This document shows, one piece after another, positions 21,572-32,590 of a stretch of 64,000 nt of DNA. The notes beneath the pieces are model-generated. The model had not been told where the DNA came from. It saw nothing but the letters and a program-made list of their open reading frames with translations, and ran no database searches. The translations under genes were made by a program, and so were the position numbers. The DNA comes from Arthrobacter sp. OVS8. Its GTDB lineage: Bacteria; Actinomycetota; Actinomycetes; Actinomycetales; Micrococcaceae. Within the stretch, counting starts at the first letter, position 1, and every line of letters starts with the position of its first letter. The stretch is from the NCBI GenBank assembly GCA_028370155.1, contig CP116670.1:248001-312000 (forward strand). The letters are read 5' to 3'.

Positions 21572-22301
21572 TCAGAGCCCGCCGGCTATGCGGATCGTTG
21601 CGCCTGTGGCGTAGCTTGCGTCGTCGGAGAGCAGCCAGGCAACGGCTCCCGCGATTTCGTGCGGTTGTCCGGCACGGCCCATCGGGATTGTTGGTGCGAT
21701 CTTCGCCGGACGGTCGGGGTCCTGATGGAAGTCGGTCCACAATGTCCCGGGAGCGACAGCGTTCACCCGGATGTTCTTGCCGGCGAGCTCCTTGGAAAGG
21801 CCGACCGTGAATGCTTCGACGGCGGCTTTCGCCGCGGCGTAGTGGACATAGGTGCCGGCGCCGCCCAGTGTCGAGGCGGCGGAGGAGATGTTGACGATGG
21901 AGCCGCCGCCTGCCTGGCTCATGGGGCCGATGGCGTACTTGGTGCAGGCGATCACGCCCAACAGGTTCACGTTGAGATCCTGGCCGATCGCCTGCAGGCT
22001 ATTGTCCTCAAGCGGACCGACTGCAGATGCCGAGCCGGCGTTGTTCACCAATCCCGTCAGGGTGCCGAAGGTCTGGGCCTGATCAAAGAGCTCGACGACG
22101 GAGTGTTCCGCGGTGGTGTCGGTCTGCAGGACGAGGGCCCGTTGACCCAGGCGTCTCACATCCGAGGCCACCTCGTCGGCCGCATCGCGGTCCCGCAGGT
22201 AGGTGATCACGACGTCGTGCCCTCTGCCGCTAGCCGGCGGCAGATCGCAGCGCCGATTCCGCGGCTCCCGCCGGTGACCACGGTCAAGTGGCCCGCCATC
22301 A
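21572..22301 (-). CDS. Short-chain dehydrogenase/reductase (FabG-like)
   Basis: Classical SDR, about 243 residues. HLTVVTGGSRGIGAAICRRL gives the TGxxxGIG cofactor loop, LVNNAGSASAVGPL the NNAG motif, and SIVNISSAASTLGGAGTYVH then YAAAKAAVEAF the catalytic Ser and YxxxK. VRVNAVAPG-type sequence (IRVNAVAPGTLWTDFH) and the C-terminal SYATGATIRIAGGL match FabG-like enzymes. A frameshift near 22214 (GGGG expected, GGG present) hides the N-terminus; start ATG at 22301 or 22298. Substrate unknown. It stands alone, bracketed by two related hairpins. Confidence 0.85.
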
Positions 22302-22402
22302 TGCGCCCCGCCGTGCGGGCTGAGAGGCGGTTGTCTCCCGTTTAGCCGCGGGAAGCGCTTCGGTCACGAACAGCTCGAGGGAATCGTTGATCATGGTCAA
22401 GG

Positions 22403-22466
22403 GTATCGACTGCTCCGTAACCGCCGTTTTCGAGCCTCAAAAGGGCCGTTACGGAGCAACGGATGC
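22403..22466. terminator. Long imperfect hairpin, copy 2 of the pair around the SDR gene
   Basis: Arms GACTGCTCCGTAAC and GTTACGGAGCAACGG, inner GCCGTTTT and AAAAGGGC. Shares most of its sequence with 21495-21556, including the right arm CAAAAGGGCCGTTACGGAGC. It lies 7 bp beyond the stop of the large DUF4082 gene on the reverse strand and upstream of the SDR start, so it probably ends transcription of the former. Confidence 0.7.
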
Positions 22467-22473
22467 GTGCGGG

Positions 22474-25400
22474 TCAGGGGGCGGCGGGGGCGAAGAGGAT
22501 GTCGACGAAGTAGTTGGTGGCGTTCCAGGAGTTCGACGGCACGGATCCGCCGCCCCGTACTCGTACCGGCCGTTGTTGGGGCCCGGGGCCGTCAGGAGGC
22601 CGTTGATCCACGGTTCCGCGAAGAACGCCGCCGTGTAGGCGTAGCCCCGTTCGGGGCCAGGTAGGACACGACGTAGCTCTGCCCGGGCTCAAGTGCGACG
22701 GGCTCAGCGAACAGGGCGGTTTGCCAGCCGGTGGCCGTCTCGTCCGTGAACGTCACCTGGGCAAGTCGCTCCCCGGCGGCCGTCCACAGCGAGCCGACAT
22801 GTGTTCCGGTGTTGCCGGCGCCTTTGTAGAACCTCACGCCGGTGGCGTGTCCCGCGGCGGACACCGAGAAGGCGGTGCCGAGCTCCACGGACGACGAGTC
22901 CCCGGCGGCGGGCACTGCCGGGAGGAGGGGGCCGAACAGCGACTGCCCTGGGCCGCCGGGATTGGCCGTTGTGAACTGCCACGTGAGTGGTGCCAGCGTG
23001 GCGCCCCGGGCGGAGACGACGTTGCCGACGCTGGCGGAGAGCACGGTGGCGGCCGGCAGCGGCTGGGCCGGCGAGAACGTGATGGTTTTGGCATCCGCCG
23101 AAAGGGCGGAGGTGCCGGCGACGGCGGCGCCGTCGGCTGACAGGTCAAAAGTGAAGCCGGCCTTGATGGGCGCCGAGAGAGTCACCGACGGGTCCGATGT
23201 CAGCGGGAAGCCGACGGAATCGGCCGCCGGCATCTGGGCAGTCACAGTGAGCGGCGGCACCGTCGCGACGAAGTCCACGTCCACGAGGTAGCTGGCGGTC
23301 GAGGAGGAAGACGGAAAGTCGCCGTTGTAGGTGTACGCACCGGAGTCGAACGCGGTGCGCAGGGGCCCGCTGGTGATTCCGGAGCCAAAACCGCCAGGTA
23401 CCGCCGAATAGACTCCGTTGGGCGAGCGGTAGGCGGCCACGTATTCGGTGTCCGCCGCGATGTCCACCGGCTGGCTGAAGGAGGCAGTCTGCCACCCGGA
23501 GGAGGACTCGTCGGTGAACGTGACGGCGGCCAGTTGCTGCCCGTCGGCGGTGAACAGGGCCCCGGTGTGGGCGCCGGTGTTGCCCGCCGCCTTGTAGAAC
23601 CGGATGCCCGTGACCTGGCCCGGGGAGTCGCTGGCGAACCGCACACCCAGTGTCAGGGGCACCCCGTCGTTGAATTCCGGCAATCCGGGCGTCACGGTGT
23701 CCTGGTACAGCGAGCAGGGGCACACGCCGTCGGGCCGCGGGGCCGGAACGGTGGTGAAGGTCCATGTGCCGCCGCCGAGCGGCTGACCCGTCGCCGACGT
23801 GGCGGTCAGTGTTGCCGTGTAGGTGGTGGCTGCCGCCAGGGGGACGACGGCGTAAAGGTGACCTTGCGCGTCGGCTCGTCGTAGGCGGCCGTGCCCGGAA
23901 CCTCGGCGGAGTCCGGGCCGGTCACGGTCAGCGCCGCATCCGAAGCAGGCTTGGACAAGGTGGCGGACACCGTGGTGTTCAAGGCGACGCTCGAGGACCC
24001 GGGAAGCGGTGCCTGCGCGCCGGCCACGAACGGTGCATCCGGGTACTGGACCACCACGTCCACAAGGTAGCTGGCGCCGGAGCGGGCACCCGGGAAGTCA
24101 TTCGTGTAGGAGTAGGCACCGGCGTCCGAACCGGCCCTCAGGTTCCCGACACTCAGCCCGGATCCGAAGCCGTTCACGGTCGCGGAGTAGGTTCCCGTAG
24201 GACTCTTGTACGCCACGATGTACTCGGTGTTCGCCGCCATGGCCACGGGCTGGTTGAAGTTGGCCGCCTGCCAGCCGGATGAGCTCTCGTTGGCGAAGGT
24301 GACGGTTGCGAGCTGCTCGCCGGCCGCGGTGAACAGGGTGCCGGTGTGAGTGCCCGTGTTGCCGGCCGACTTGTAGAAGCGGACGCCCGTGACGGTCCCT
24401 GCCGCAGTGCTTGAGAAGCGGACTCCCAGTGTCAGCGGCGTACCGTCCCGGACCTCCTGGATCCCCGGGACAACCGCGTCGTCATAGAAGCTGCAGGGGC
24501 AGCTTCCCGGCGTGGGCGGAGACAGCACCGTGGTGAACTGCCACGTAGTGCCGCTGGTCAGCGGGCCGCCGCTGACGTCCGTGGCACTCAGCGCGGCCGC
24601 GTAAACCGTGCCGAGTTCCAGGCCGGCGTCGGGGGTGAAGGTGACTTTCCGCGTGGCGGGGTCGTAACCGGTGGCGCCCGGGACCGGCGCGCCGTCCGCC
24701 GTCACGGTCAGCTTCACACTGTCCGCGACGACGGCCTTGGACAGCACTGCCCCCACTGTTGTGGCCTGCGGGACACTCGACGAGCCGTCCAGCGGCCAGT
24801 GCCCGGAGGCTGTCAGGTCGGAGGTGTCGACCGTGTCGAAGAGGGCGTCCACGAAGTAGTTGCCGTTGATGTAGCTGTTTGCCGGGAACGAACCCGGCGA
24901 GGCGTACACACCGGCCGGAGCGCTCCCGAAGCCGCCGGCGACGGTCAGGGCGCGTCGGCCAGGCCGAAGCTGGCCCACTGGTAGTCCTTGGTGGCGTAAT
25001 GGCCGTTCGGTGCGGTGTAGGAGATGACGTACTTCTGCCCGGCGGAGACCGCAACCGGCTGGGCGAAGCGCACTTCCTGCCAGCCGGACGCCGTTTCCGC
25101 CGTGAACGTTGCCGTCGCCAGCCGCTGGCCGGTGGCACTCCAGAGCGAACCGGTGTGGGTTCCGGTGTTGGCGGCGCTCTTGTAGAAGCGGGCCCCGGTG
25201 ATGAAGCCGTCCACGCTGGGGGTGATGTTCAACCCGAGTTCGTAGGCCCCGCCGTCCTGGGAATCCGGCACGGCCGGCACCTGCCGGCCGAAGACCGAGT
25301 ACGGTCCGGTGAGCTGGAGGTTGCGGATGGACGGGGCGCCGATGTTGGCGCTGTCATCGACGGCGCGCACCCGGATGGTGGCCGTGGCGAGGCCCTTCTG

Positions 25401-27213
25401 GATGTACGAGTAGGTCCAGGTTTGCTTGCCCTGGGCCGGGTGCCAGCTGGTTCCGCCGTCGGTGGACACTTCGACGCCGGCGACGATGCCGCCGGCGTCG
25501 GCGGCCGTTCCGGAGACCGTAACGGCCGTTCCGTGCGGGACGGTGGTTCCCTCGGCGGGGAGGAGATCGCCACGGACGGACCGGCCGTGTCGCTGCTGGC
25601 CGACGCCGGGGACAGTGCCGTGTCGCGGGTGGCGGGCTGGGCGCCCATGTCGGCCAGCAGGTTGAGTTGCGCCTGCTGCATCCGAGGATCCGCCGGCGCG
25701 CCGTCGCCGTCGTGCTCCTGGTCCAGGCCCCACGTCCACTGGACCGTGCCTGCGGAGAAGACCAGCGCGCCGCTGGGCGCCCGGTACAGGGTGGTGCTGT
25801 GGGTGGTGGTCCCCGGCAGGACGGAGTTGCCGAAATCCTGCAGGTACTGCGGGGTTGGCCCCGTTGTGGTGGAAAGCCGGATCAGCCCCGCGGGCCGGAA
25901 CCCATTGTCCAGCTCTTCATTGGATTCGTAGCCGATGGTGTGCGGCGCCAGCTCCGCGGAGCTGCCGGCGGCGAGCGTCGCCAGGGAGGTGTTGCGCCAC
26001 AGCCGCGATTTGCCCTCGGCGGCGCTGACCGTGACGGGCAGGTCCGTGTAGTTGGACATGTAGAGCGTCCCGGTCAGCGCGTTCTCCGGCTGCCCTCCGC
26101 CGTTGGCCGGGGCGGCGTACCGGGGATCCCGCCACGTCCCCGTCCACCCGGTGGCGGGGTCGATCTTGCCGTTGGCCCAGGTCTCCTTGTAGGACGTGAT
26201 GGTGCGGCCGGCCGCGCCGTCCACGGGTGACGGCTCCATCCGGGTCCGCCAGTACATCTCATTGCCGGAGAGGAACTGCAGGTTCACCCCGGCGTCCCGT
26301 GCTGCCTCCACGTTGGCCCGCTGCGCGCCCGACCAGTATTCGTCGTGGCCCACGGACAGGAACACTTTGTGGTTGAGCAGCTGCGCGCCGTTCCGGTCGG
26401 TGTCCACCCCGCTGAGGTAGCTGACGTCGTACCCGTTTTTCTCCAGGAAGCGGACCAGCGGGAACTCGTTGCTGAAGTAGAAGTCGCGGCCGTCCATGCT
26501 GCCGCGCGTGTTGACCGGACGGTTGTAGCTGATCTTGTAGGCCCGTCCGTTCTCGGCGCCCTGGTAGAAATCCGAACCGCCATAGCTGTTGTAGGCCTGC
26601 CAGGTTGTATCGGAGGTCTGGAACACGACGTCGGAACGGCTCCCGTCCGAGCGGACCACGAAGGTGATGTGGCTCTGGCTTCCGGTGTCCGGCCGGGTCA
26701 GCAGGGCAACATAGACGCCGGAGACGGCCTCCGCCGGGACCTGCCAGGTCGCGGACACCGCCCACGTCCCGCAATCGTAGAGTTCCGTGGTGACGTCGGA
26801 GAGGCACTGCGGCTGGGTCTGCCGGAAAGCGGACGGCGTGACGTCGGCAATTTTGCGGGCTCCGAGTCCCTGGTACCAGCCGGTCCGGTAGATCCCGATC
26901 GTGTAGCTGGCCGCGTTGGTGTCCACCTTGAAGCTGATGGGCTGGCCCGCATTGACACTGATGCTGGTCGAGAACCCCTGGATGTCCGGGTCGCCAGCGC
27001 CCGTGATGTCCCATTCCGACGGCGGGCTGCCGGGCTTTGAATTCTCACAGGCCACGGCGTTCAGGAGCGGGGAGCAGGGATCGGCCGCGTTGGCGGCGGG
27101 CAGCAATGCCGGCGCCGCCGCAACGGGCAAGAGCGCTGCCACAAGGGCCAACGCCAGCGGGGCGGCGACCCGCTGGAGCGCTTTCAGTGTGCGGCCGGCT
27201 GCAGAATCGGACA
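22474..27213 (-). CDS. Large secreted protein: DMFA2-like domain, three Ig-like domains, four DUF4082 domains
   Basis: About 1,580 residues. A signal peptide (residues 1-43, hydrophobic core LALALVAALLPVAAAP) ends in an Ala-rich cleavage site. Residues about 60-500 resemble the N,N-dimethylformamidase beta-subunit C-terminal domain (FQTSDTTWQAYNSYGGSDFY, SVGHDEYWSGAQRANVEAA, FLSGNEMYWRTRM). Then one Ig-like domain, and four DUF4082 domains recognised by ITGARFYKSAANTGTHTG, VTGVRFYKSAGNTGTHTG, ITGIRFYK-like and ATGVRFYKGAGNTGTHVG, separated by three SbsA/Big_5-type Ig domains ending in WQFTT or WTFTT. Frameshifts near 25567, 24952, 23848, 22645 and 22548. The ending NATNYFVDILFAPAAP completes the fourth DUF4082. 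No sortase motif seen. Role unknown; an extracellular enzyme or carbohydrate-interacting protein is possible. Confidence 0.85.
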
Positions 27214-27570
27214 TGTGAACTCCTGAGTGAGCGCTGCGTCGGTATCGGGCCGGCACGTCATGCGCCGTCCCAGTGCCGCACCCCCGGGGCAGCCAACCAA
27301 GTTTCCAGTTGTCCCTACATCGAGCTGCCGGCCACGCGCCCCCATGCGCCCCAGACAGAACACGGAACCAACTGCGTTCTGCCACGTCAGGCCGGCGTGA
27401 GCCCGCCGCCCGAGCTGTGTTCAGCAACTCTTCGCGCCAGCCTATGGTCGGGTTCGGAAGCGCTCCAAAGGATTTCCTTGGGAAAAGCCTAAATCCGCTG
27501 AATTTGGTGTGGTGGCGGTAGATTTAGGGCAGGAACAGCCGTTTCCGCCAGCCAGGAGAACCGAAACACC
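27214..27570. other. Divergent intergenic region upstream of the DUF4082 gene and smc
   Basis: 357 bp without a credible gene; open frames here have no family sequence and no ribosome-binding site. It must hold the promoters of both divergent genes. An 8-bp inverted repeat, CCTAAATC at 27488-27495 and GATTTAGG at 27521-27528, sits about 45 bp upstream of the smc start and is the only clear structure I see. Confidence 0.5.
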
Positions 27571-30500
27571 TTGCACCTCAAAAGCCTGACCGTCCGGGGA
27601 TTCAAGTCCTTCGCTTCGGCGACAACCTTCGAATTCGAACCAGGTGTCACCGCCGTGGTGGGTCCAAACGGCTCCGGCAAGTCCAATGTGGTGGACGCCC
27701 TGTCCTGGGTGATGGGCGAGCAGGGTGCCAAAACACTCCGCGGCGGCAAGATGGAGGACGTGATCTTCGCGGGCACGTCCGGCCGCCCGCCACTGGGCCG
27801 CGCCCACGTCTCCCTCACCATCGACAACAGCGACGGCGCCCTGCCGATCGACTACAGCGAAGTCACCATTGCCCGCACCCTGTTCCGCACCGGCGGCTCG
27901 GAATACGCGATCAACGGCGCCGGCTGCCGGTTGCTGGACATCCAGGAACTCCTGTCCGACTCCGGGCTCGGCCGGGAAATGCACGTGATCGTGGGGCAGG
28001 GGCAGCTGGACAAGGTGCTGCACGCCACCCCGGAGGACCGGCGCGGGTTCATCGAAGAGGCCGCCGGCATCCTCAAGCACCGCCGCCGCAAGGAAAAACG
28101 GTCCGCAAACTTGAAGCCATGCAGGCCAACCTCGCACGGCTCAGCGACCTCACCGGCGAAATCCGGCGGCAGCTCACGCCCTGGGCAAGCAGGCGGAAGT
28201 CGCGCGGCGGGCCCAGACGGTCCAGTTCGAGGTCCGCGACGCGCGGTCCCGCCTGCTCGCCGACGACCTGGTCCAGCTGCAGTCTGCCCTGGCCCAGGAC
28301 GTGGCCGACGAGACCGCACTGAAAGCCAGACGCGGCGTCGTCGGACAGGAACTTGAGCTCGGCAGGCAGCGGCAGGCCGGCCTCGAGCAGCTCGCCGCAG
28401 AGGCCACGCCGAAGCTCAGCGCCGCCCGCGACAACTGGTACCAGCTCTCTGCCGGGCGGGAACGGCTGCGCTCCTCGGCTCGCTCGCCGAGGAGCGGCGC
28501 CGGCTGCTGGGGGCCTCCGACGCCGTGCCCGATTCCGGCCGCGACCCCGACAAGCTCGACCGGCAGGCTGCCGGCGTCCGGGCCGAACAGGCCGGGCTGG
28601 AGCACCAGATCCTGGAGAGCCGCAGCGCCCTGGACACCGCGACGGCCGCGAAGCAGGATGCCGAAAACGCCGCCGCCGCCGAGGACAGGCGCCTCGCGTC
28701 CCTGCTCCGCGCCGCCGCCGACCGCCGCGAAGGCCTGGCCAAACTGGCCGGGCAGGTGGGCGCCGCGCGCTCGCGGGTGGAGTCGGCGCAGGCGGAAGTC
28801 GGCCGGCTCCGTGAGTCCCTCAAGGCAGGGGAGGAGCGCCGCAGGCAGGCCCAGAGTGAGTTCACCGCCCTCGAATCCCAGGTGGCCGGCGTGGAGGACG
28901 GCGAGGAAACGCTCGACGCCGACTACGAGGACGCCAGCGACGCGCTGGACGCCATCATCACGGAGATTGACGCCCTGAAAGCGGCCGAGCGCGACGGCGA
29001 GCGGGAGCGTGGCGCCCTGATTGCCCGCCGCGACGCCCTCCAGCTGGGCCTGAACCGCAAGGACGGCTCGGACCACGTCCTCGGCTCCGGGATTCCCGGG
29101 GTCCTCGGTTCCCTGGCGTCCATGATCACGGTGGAACCCGGCTTCGAGGCCGCCATCGCGGCGGCCCTCGGCGGCGCCTCCGATGCCGTGGTGGTGCAGG
29201 ACGGCGGGGCCGCGTCCGCCGCGGTCCGGCGGTTGAAGGACGACGACGCCGGCCGGGCTGCCCTGCTGCTCGCGGGGACGGACTCCGTGCCGGCAGCTCC
29301 CGGCGGGGAACTCAGCGGTGAGCTGCCCGGGAACGCCCGGTGGGCCGTGCAGCTGGTCACGGCATCCGGCCCGGCATCCGCCGCGGAGGATGCCTCCGGG
29401 CTGCCGCTGTCCGGTCTGCTGGCCGGGATCGCCGTCGTCGACGGGCTGGATGACGCGGCGCAACTGATCGCGGCGCGTCCGGACCTGACCGCCGTGACCA
29501 CATCCGGGGACGTCTTCACCGCGCTGACGGTCAGCGGAGGCTCCGCGAAGGCGCCCTCGCTGATCGAGGTGCAGGCCGCCGTCGACGACGCCTCCGCGCG
29601 GCTTGCCGCCGTGACCGCCGAGCTGGAACGCCAGCGGTTCGCCCTCGCCGCCGCGCAGGCCAAGCGCGCCGCGGCGCAGGACCGCGCCGACGCCGCCCTG
29701 GAACGGCTGCACGATTCGGACGCCCGGCTGGCGGCCGTCGCCGAGCGCTTGGGGCACCTGAACTCCGTGCTGCGCAGCGCCGTCGGCGAAAGCGAGCGGC
29801 TGGCCGCCTCCTCGCCAGGGCCGAGGCCAACATCGTCAGCGAACAGGAAGCGCTCACGGCGGTCGAGGCCAGGCTGGCCGCCGTGCAGGAAGCACCGGCC
29901 GAGGAGGAACCTCCCGGAACACCGTGATGCCCTGGCCCTGGCGGCGTCGCTGGCCCGCAGCGCCGAAATGGAGGCACGGCTGGCCCTGCGCAGCGCCGAG
30001 GAACAGCTCACCGCCACCCGCAACCGGGCGTCGTCGCTCGAACGCGCCGCCGCCACCGAGCGGCGCGCCCGCGAGGAAGCGGCCGAACGGGCCCGCCGCC
30101 GCCGGCTGCAGGCCAAACGCGCCGCGGCCGTTTCCGCCGCCGTCGGCCGGGTGATCGGCTTCATCGACGTGTCCGTGGACCTCGCCCGGCAGGAGCGCGA
30201 CAGCGCCGAGGAACGCAAGGAGCAGATGGATGCGGAGCTGGCCGCCGTGCGGAACAGCAACGATGCGCTGGCCCGCGAGCTGGCCGAACTGACGGACTCC
30301 GTGCACCGCGACGAACTGGCCCGCGCCCAGCAGCGCCTCCGGATCGAAGCCCTCGAGCTCAGGAGCGTCGAGGAGCTGGGCCTGACTGCCGACCAGCTCG
30401 TAGCGGATTTCGGCCCGGACCAGCCTGTTCCCGTGCCGGCCGGGGAATCGGGGGACAAGTGGGCTGCGCTGCGCGCCCCGGTGGACGAGGACGGCCGCGA

Positions 30501-31178
30501 GATCGTGGCCGGCAAGCCCTTTGTCCGGGAGGAACAGGAGAAGCGCCTCAAACGGGCCGAGCGGGACCTGTCCGCCCTGGGCCGGGTCAACCCCTGGCGC
30601 TGGAGGAGTTCGCGGCCCTCGAGGAACGCCACCAGTTCCTCAGCACCCAGCTCGAAGACCTCAAATCCAGCCGCAAGGACCTGCTGGACATCATCAAGGA
30701 AGTGGACGATCGCGTCCAGAAGGTCTTCGTCGAGGCCTTCGAGGACACCGCGGCGCAGTTCGTCCGGATCTTCGCACGGCTGTTCCCGGGCGGCGAGGGC
30801 CGGTTGGTCCTCACCGACCCGTCGGACATGCTCACTACCGGCATCGAGGTGGAGGCGCGCCCGGCCGGCAAGAAAATCAAACGTCTCTCGCTGCTCTCGG
30901 GCGGGGAACGATCCCTGACCGCGGTGGCCCTGCTCGTCGCGATCTTCAAGGCCCGGCCCTCTCCGTTCTACGTAATGGACGAGGTGGAAGCGGCCCTGGA
31001 CGACACCAACCTGGGCCGGCTCATCACTATCTTCGAGGAACTGCGCGAATCCAGCCAGCTCATCATCATCACGCACCAGAAGCGCACCATGGAAGTCGCC
31101 GACGCCCTCTACGGCGTCACCATGCGCGGTGACGGCGTCTCTACCGTCATCAGCCAGCGCCTCGGCGCCCAGGTCTGA
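27571..31178 (+). CDS. smc: Chromosome segregation protein SMC
   Basis: About 1,200 residues, normal for bacterial SMC. The N-terminal ATPase lobe starts [15 protein letters not shown] with Walker A GPNGSGKS at residues 31-38. Two long coiled-coil arms rich in Ala/Arg/Glu flank a hinge (around [20 protein letters not shown]). The C-terminal lobe carries the ABC signature [14 protein letters not shown], Walker [14 protein letters not shown] and the switch [17 protein letters not shown] start at 27571. Frameshifts lie near 28098 (A run), 28181 (C run), 28475, 29818, 29905 and 30592. It compacts DNA with ScpA/ScpB, which are not in this window. ftsY follows 74 bp downstream, as usual. Confidence 0.96.
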
Positions 31179-31252
31179 GGCGCGGTCCGGGCGCGCCCGC
31201 CCCCATTTTCCGGGCTCCGCGACGGCTTTCCGGTTTGTGAGAAGCTAGGGGA

Positions 31253-32469
31253 GTGAACGACATCCTCCCTATTCTTCTGCCCATTCTCGCCGCCCTGGTG
31301 GTTCTCGGTGCGCTGATTCCGGTCCTCATGAAGACCCGGAAGAACATCACCAACTACCCCGAAAAGCGTGACGCGAACGATCCCGTGGAGCCGCGCGCCG
31401 GCGGCGGTACCCTGCTTGAGGATCGCCCCGCGCCGGCACCGGCGCCGGACCGAACGGCCCCGGACACGGCCGACGTCGAAGGCCTGGAAACAGTCGAGGT
31501 CCCGGACGACGTGGCCGGCCTGGAAACCGTTCCGGTGGAGACGCCGCTGCCGGTGGCCGGCCGCCTGATCCGCCTGCGCGAACGCCTCGTCAAGTCCAAC
31601 AACATCCTGGGCAAGGGCCTGCTGGCGCTGCTCTCCGCGGACAAGATCGATGAGAACGTCTGGGACGAGGTGGAGGAGACGCTGCTGCTCGCCGACCTCG
31701 GCACCGAACCCACCCTGCAGCTGGTGGACGCGCTCCGCGAACGCGTCAAGGTGCTGGGGACCCGCTCCCGGAGCAGGTCAAGGCCCTGCTGCGCGAGGAA
31801 CTCATCAAGCTGGTGGACCCCACGATGGACCGCAGCCTGAAGGTGGACCGCCACGCGGACAAGCCCGCCGTCGTGCTGGTGGTGGGCGTCAACGGCGTCG
31901 GCAAGACCACCACGGTGGGCAAGCTCGCCCGCGTCCTGGTCGCCGAGGACAAGGATGTCCTGCTGGGCGCCGCGGACACGTTCCGCGCCGCCGCCGCCGA
32001 ACAGCTCGCCACCTGGGGCCAGCGCGTCGGCGTCCCCACGGTGAAGTCCGACGTCGACGGCGCGGATCCGGCGTCCGTCGCCTATGAGGCGGTCAAGGCA
32101 GGCATCGACCAGGAAGTCGACGTCGTGATGATCGACACCGCCGGCCGCCTGCAGAACAAGACCGGCCTGATGGACGAGCTCGGCAAGGTCAAACGCGTCA
32201 TCGAGAAGCTTGCCGAGGTGGACGAGGTGCTCCTGGTCCTCGACGCCACGACGGGACAGAACGGCCTGAACCAGGCCCGGGTCTTCGCCGAGGTGGTCAA
32301 CATCACCGGCATCGTGCTGACCAAGCTGGACGGCACGGCCAAGGGCGGCATTGTGGTGGCCATCCAGAAGTCGCTGGGCGTCCCGGTCAAGCTGATCGGC
32401 CTCGGCGAGGGTGCGGACGACCTCGCCCCGTTCGACGCCGAGAACTTCGTCGACGCCATCCTGAACTAA
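31253..32469 (+). CDS. ftsY: Signal recognition particle receptor FtsY
   Basis: SRP receptor GTPase that docks Ffh-ribosome complexes at the membrane. An N-terminal membrane segment (ILPILLPILAALVVLGALIP) is typical of actinobacterial FtsY. An acidic Pro/Ala/Asp linker follows, then the NG domain: GVNGVGKTTTVGKLA (G1), AADTFRAAAAEQL, MIDTAGRLQNK (G3), TKLDGTAKGG (G4) and the C-terminal FDAENFVDAIL. GTG start at 31253. A single frameshift near 31760 is a CCCC run reduced to CCC. Its partner ffh is 7 kb downstream in this window. Confidence 0.97.
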
Positions 32470-32476
32470 CCTCCCC

Positions 32477-32533
32477 GCAGTACCGTTTCAAAGCCGCAGT
32501 ACCGTTCTAAAGCAGCAGTACCGTCTTAAACCC
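32477..32533 (+). repeat. Three tandem 19-bp repeats abutting a hairpin
   Basis: Units start at 32477, 32496 and 32515 with an exact 19-bp period. The first is GCAGTACCGTTTCAAAGCC; the others differ at two to four bases, mainly in the TTTC/TTCT/TCTT part. The array runs straight into the hairpin at 32532-32580. It lies in the 121-bp gap between the convergent ftsY and glycosidase genes. Confidence 0.85.
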
Positions 32534-32580
32534 GCTGGCTCCCAGTTGTTGTCGAAACGACAACAACTGGGAGCCAGCGG
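32532..32580. terminator. Perfect 23-bp inverted repeat, bidirectional terminator between ftsY and the glycosidase gene
   Basis: Arms at 32532-32554 and 32558-32580 pair perfectly over 23 bp with a 3-base AAA loop; the core is CTCCCAGTTGTTGTCG and its complement. A bulged C and TAAA/TTTA extend the stem outward. The TTTA after the right arm and the TTTAAGA-type sequence read from the other strand fit termination in both directions. Confidence 0.8.
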
Positions 32581-32590
32581 TTTATGGTGC

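Noticed and set aside
28923..31076. 717-codon open frame on the reverse strand
   Set aside because: Antisense to smc; Ser/Ala/Arg-rich composition typical of a shadow frame.
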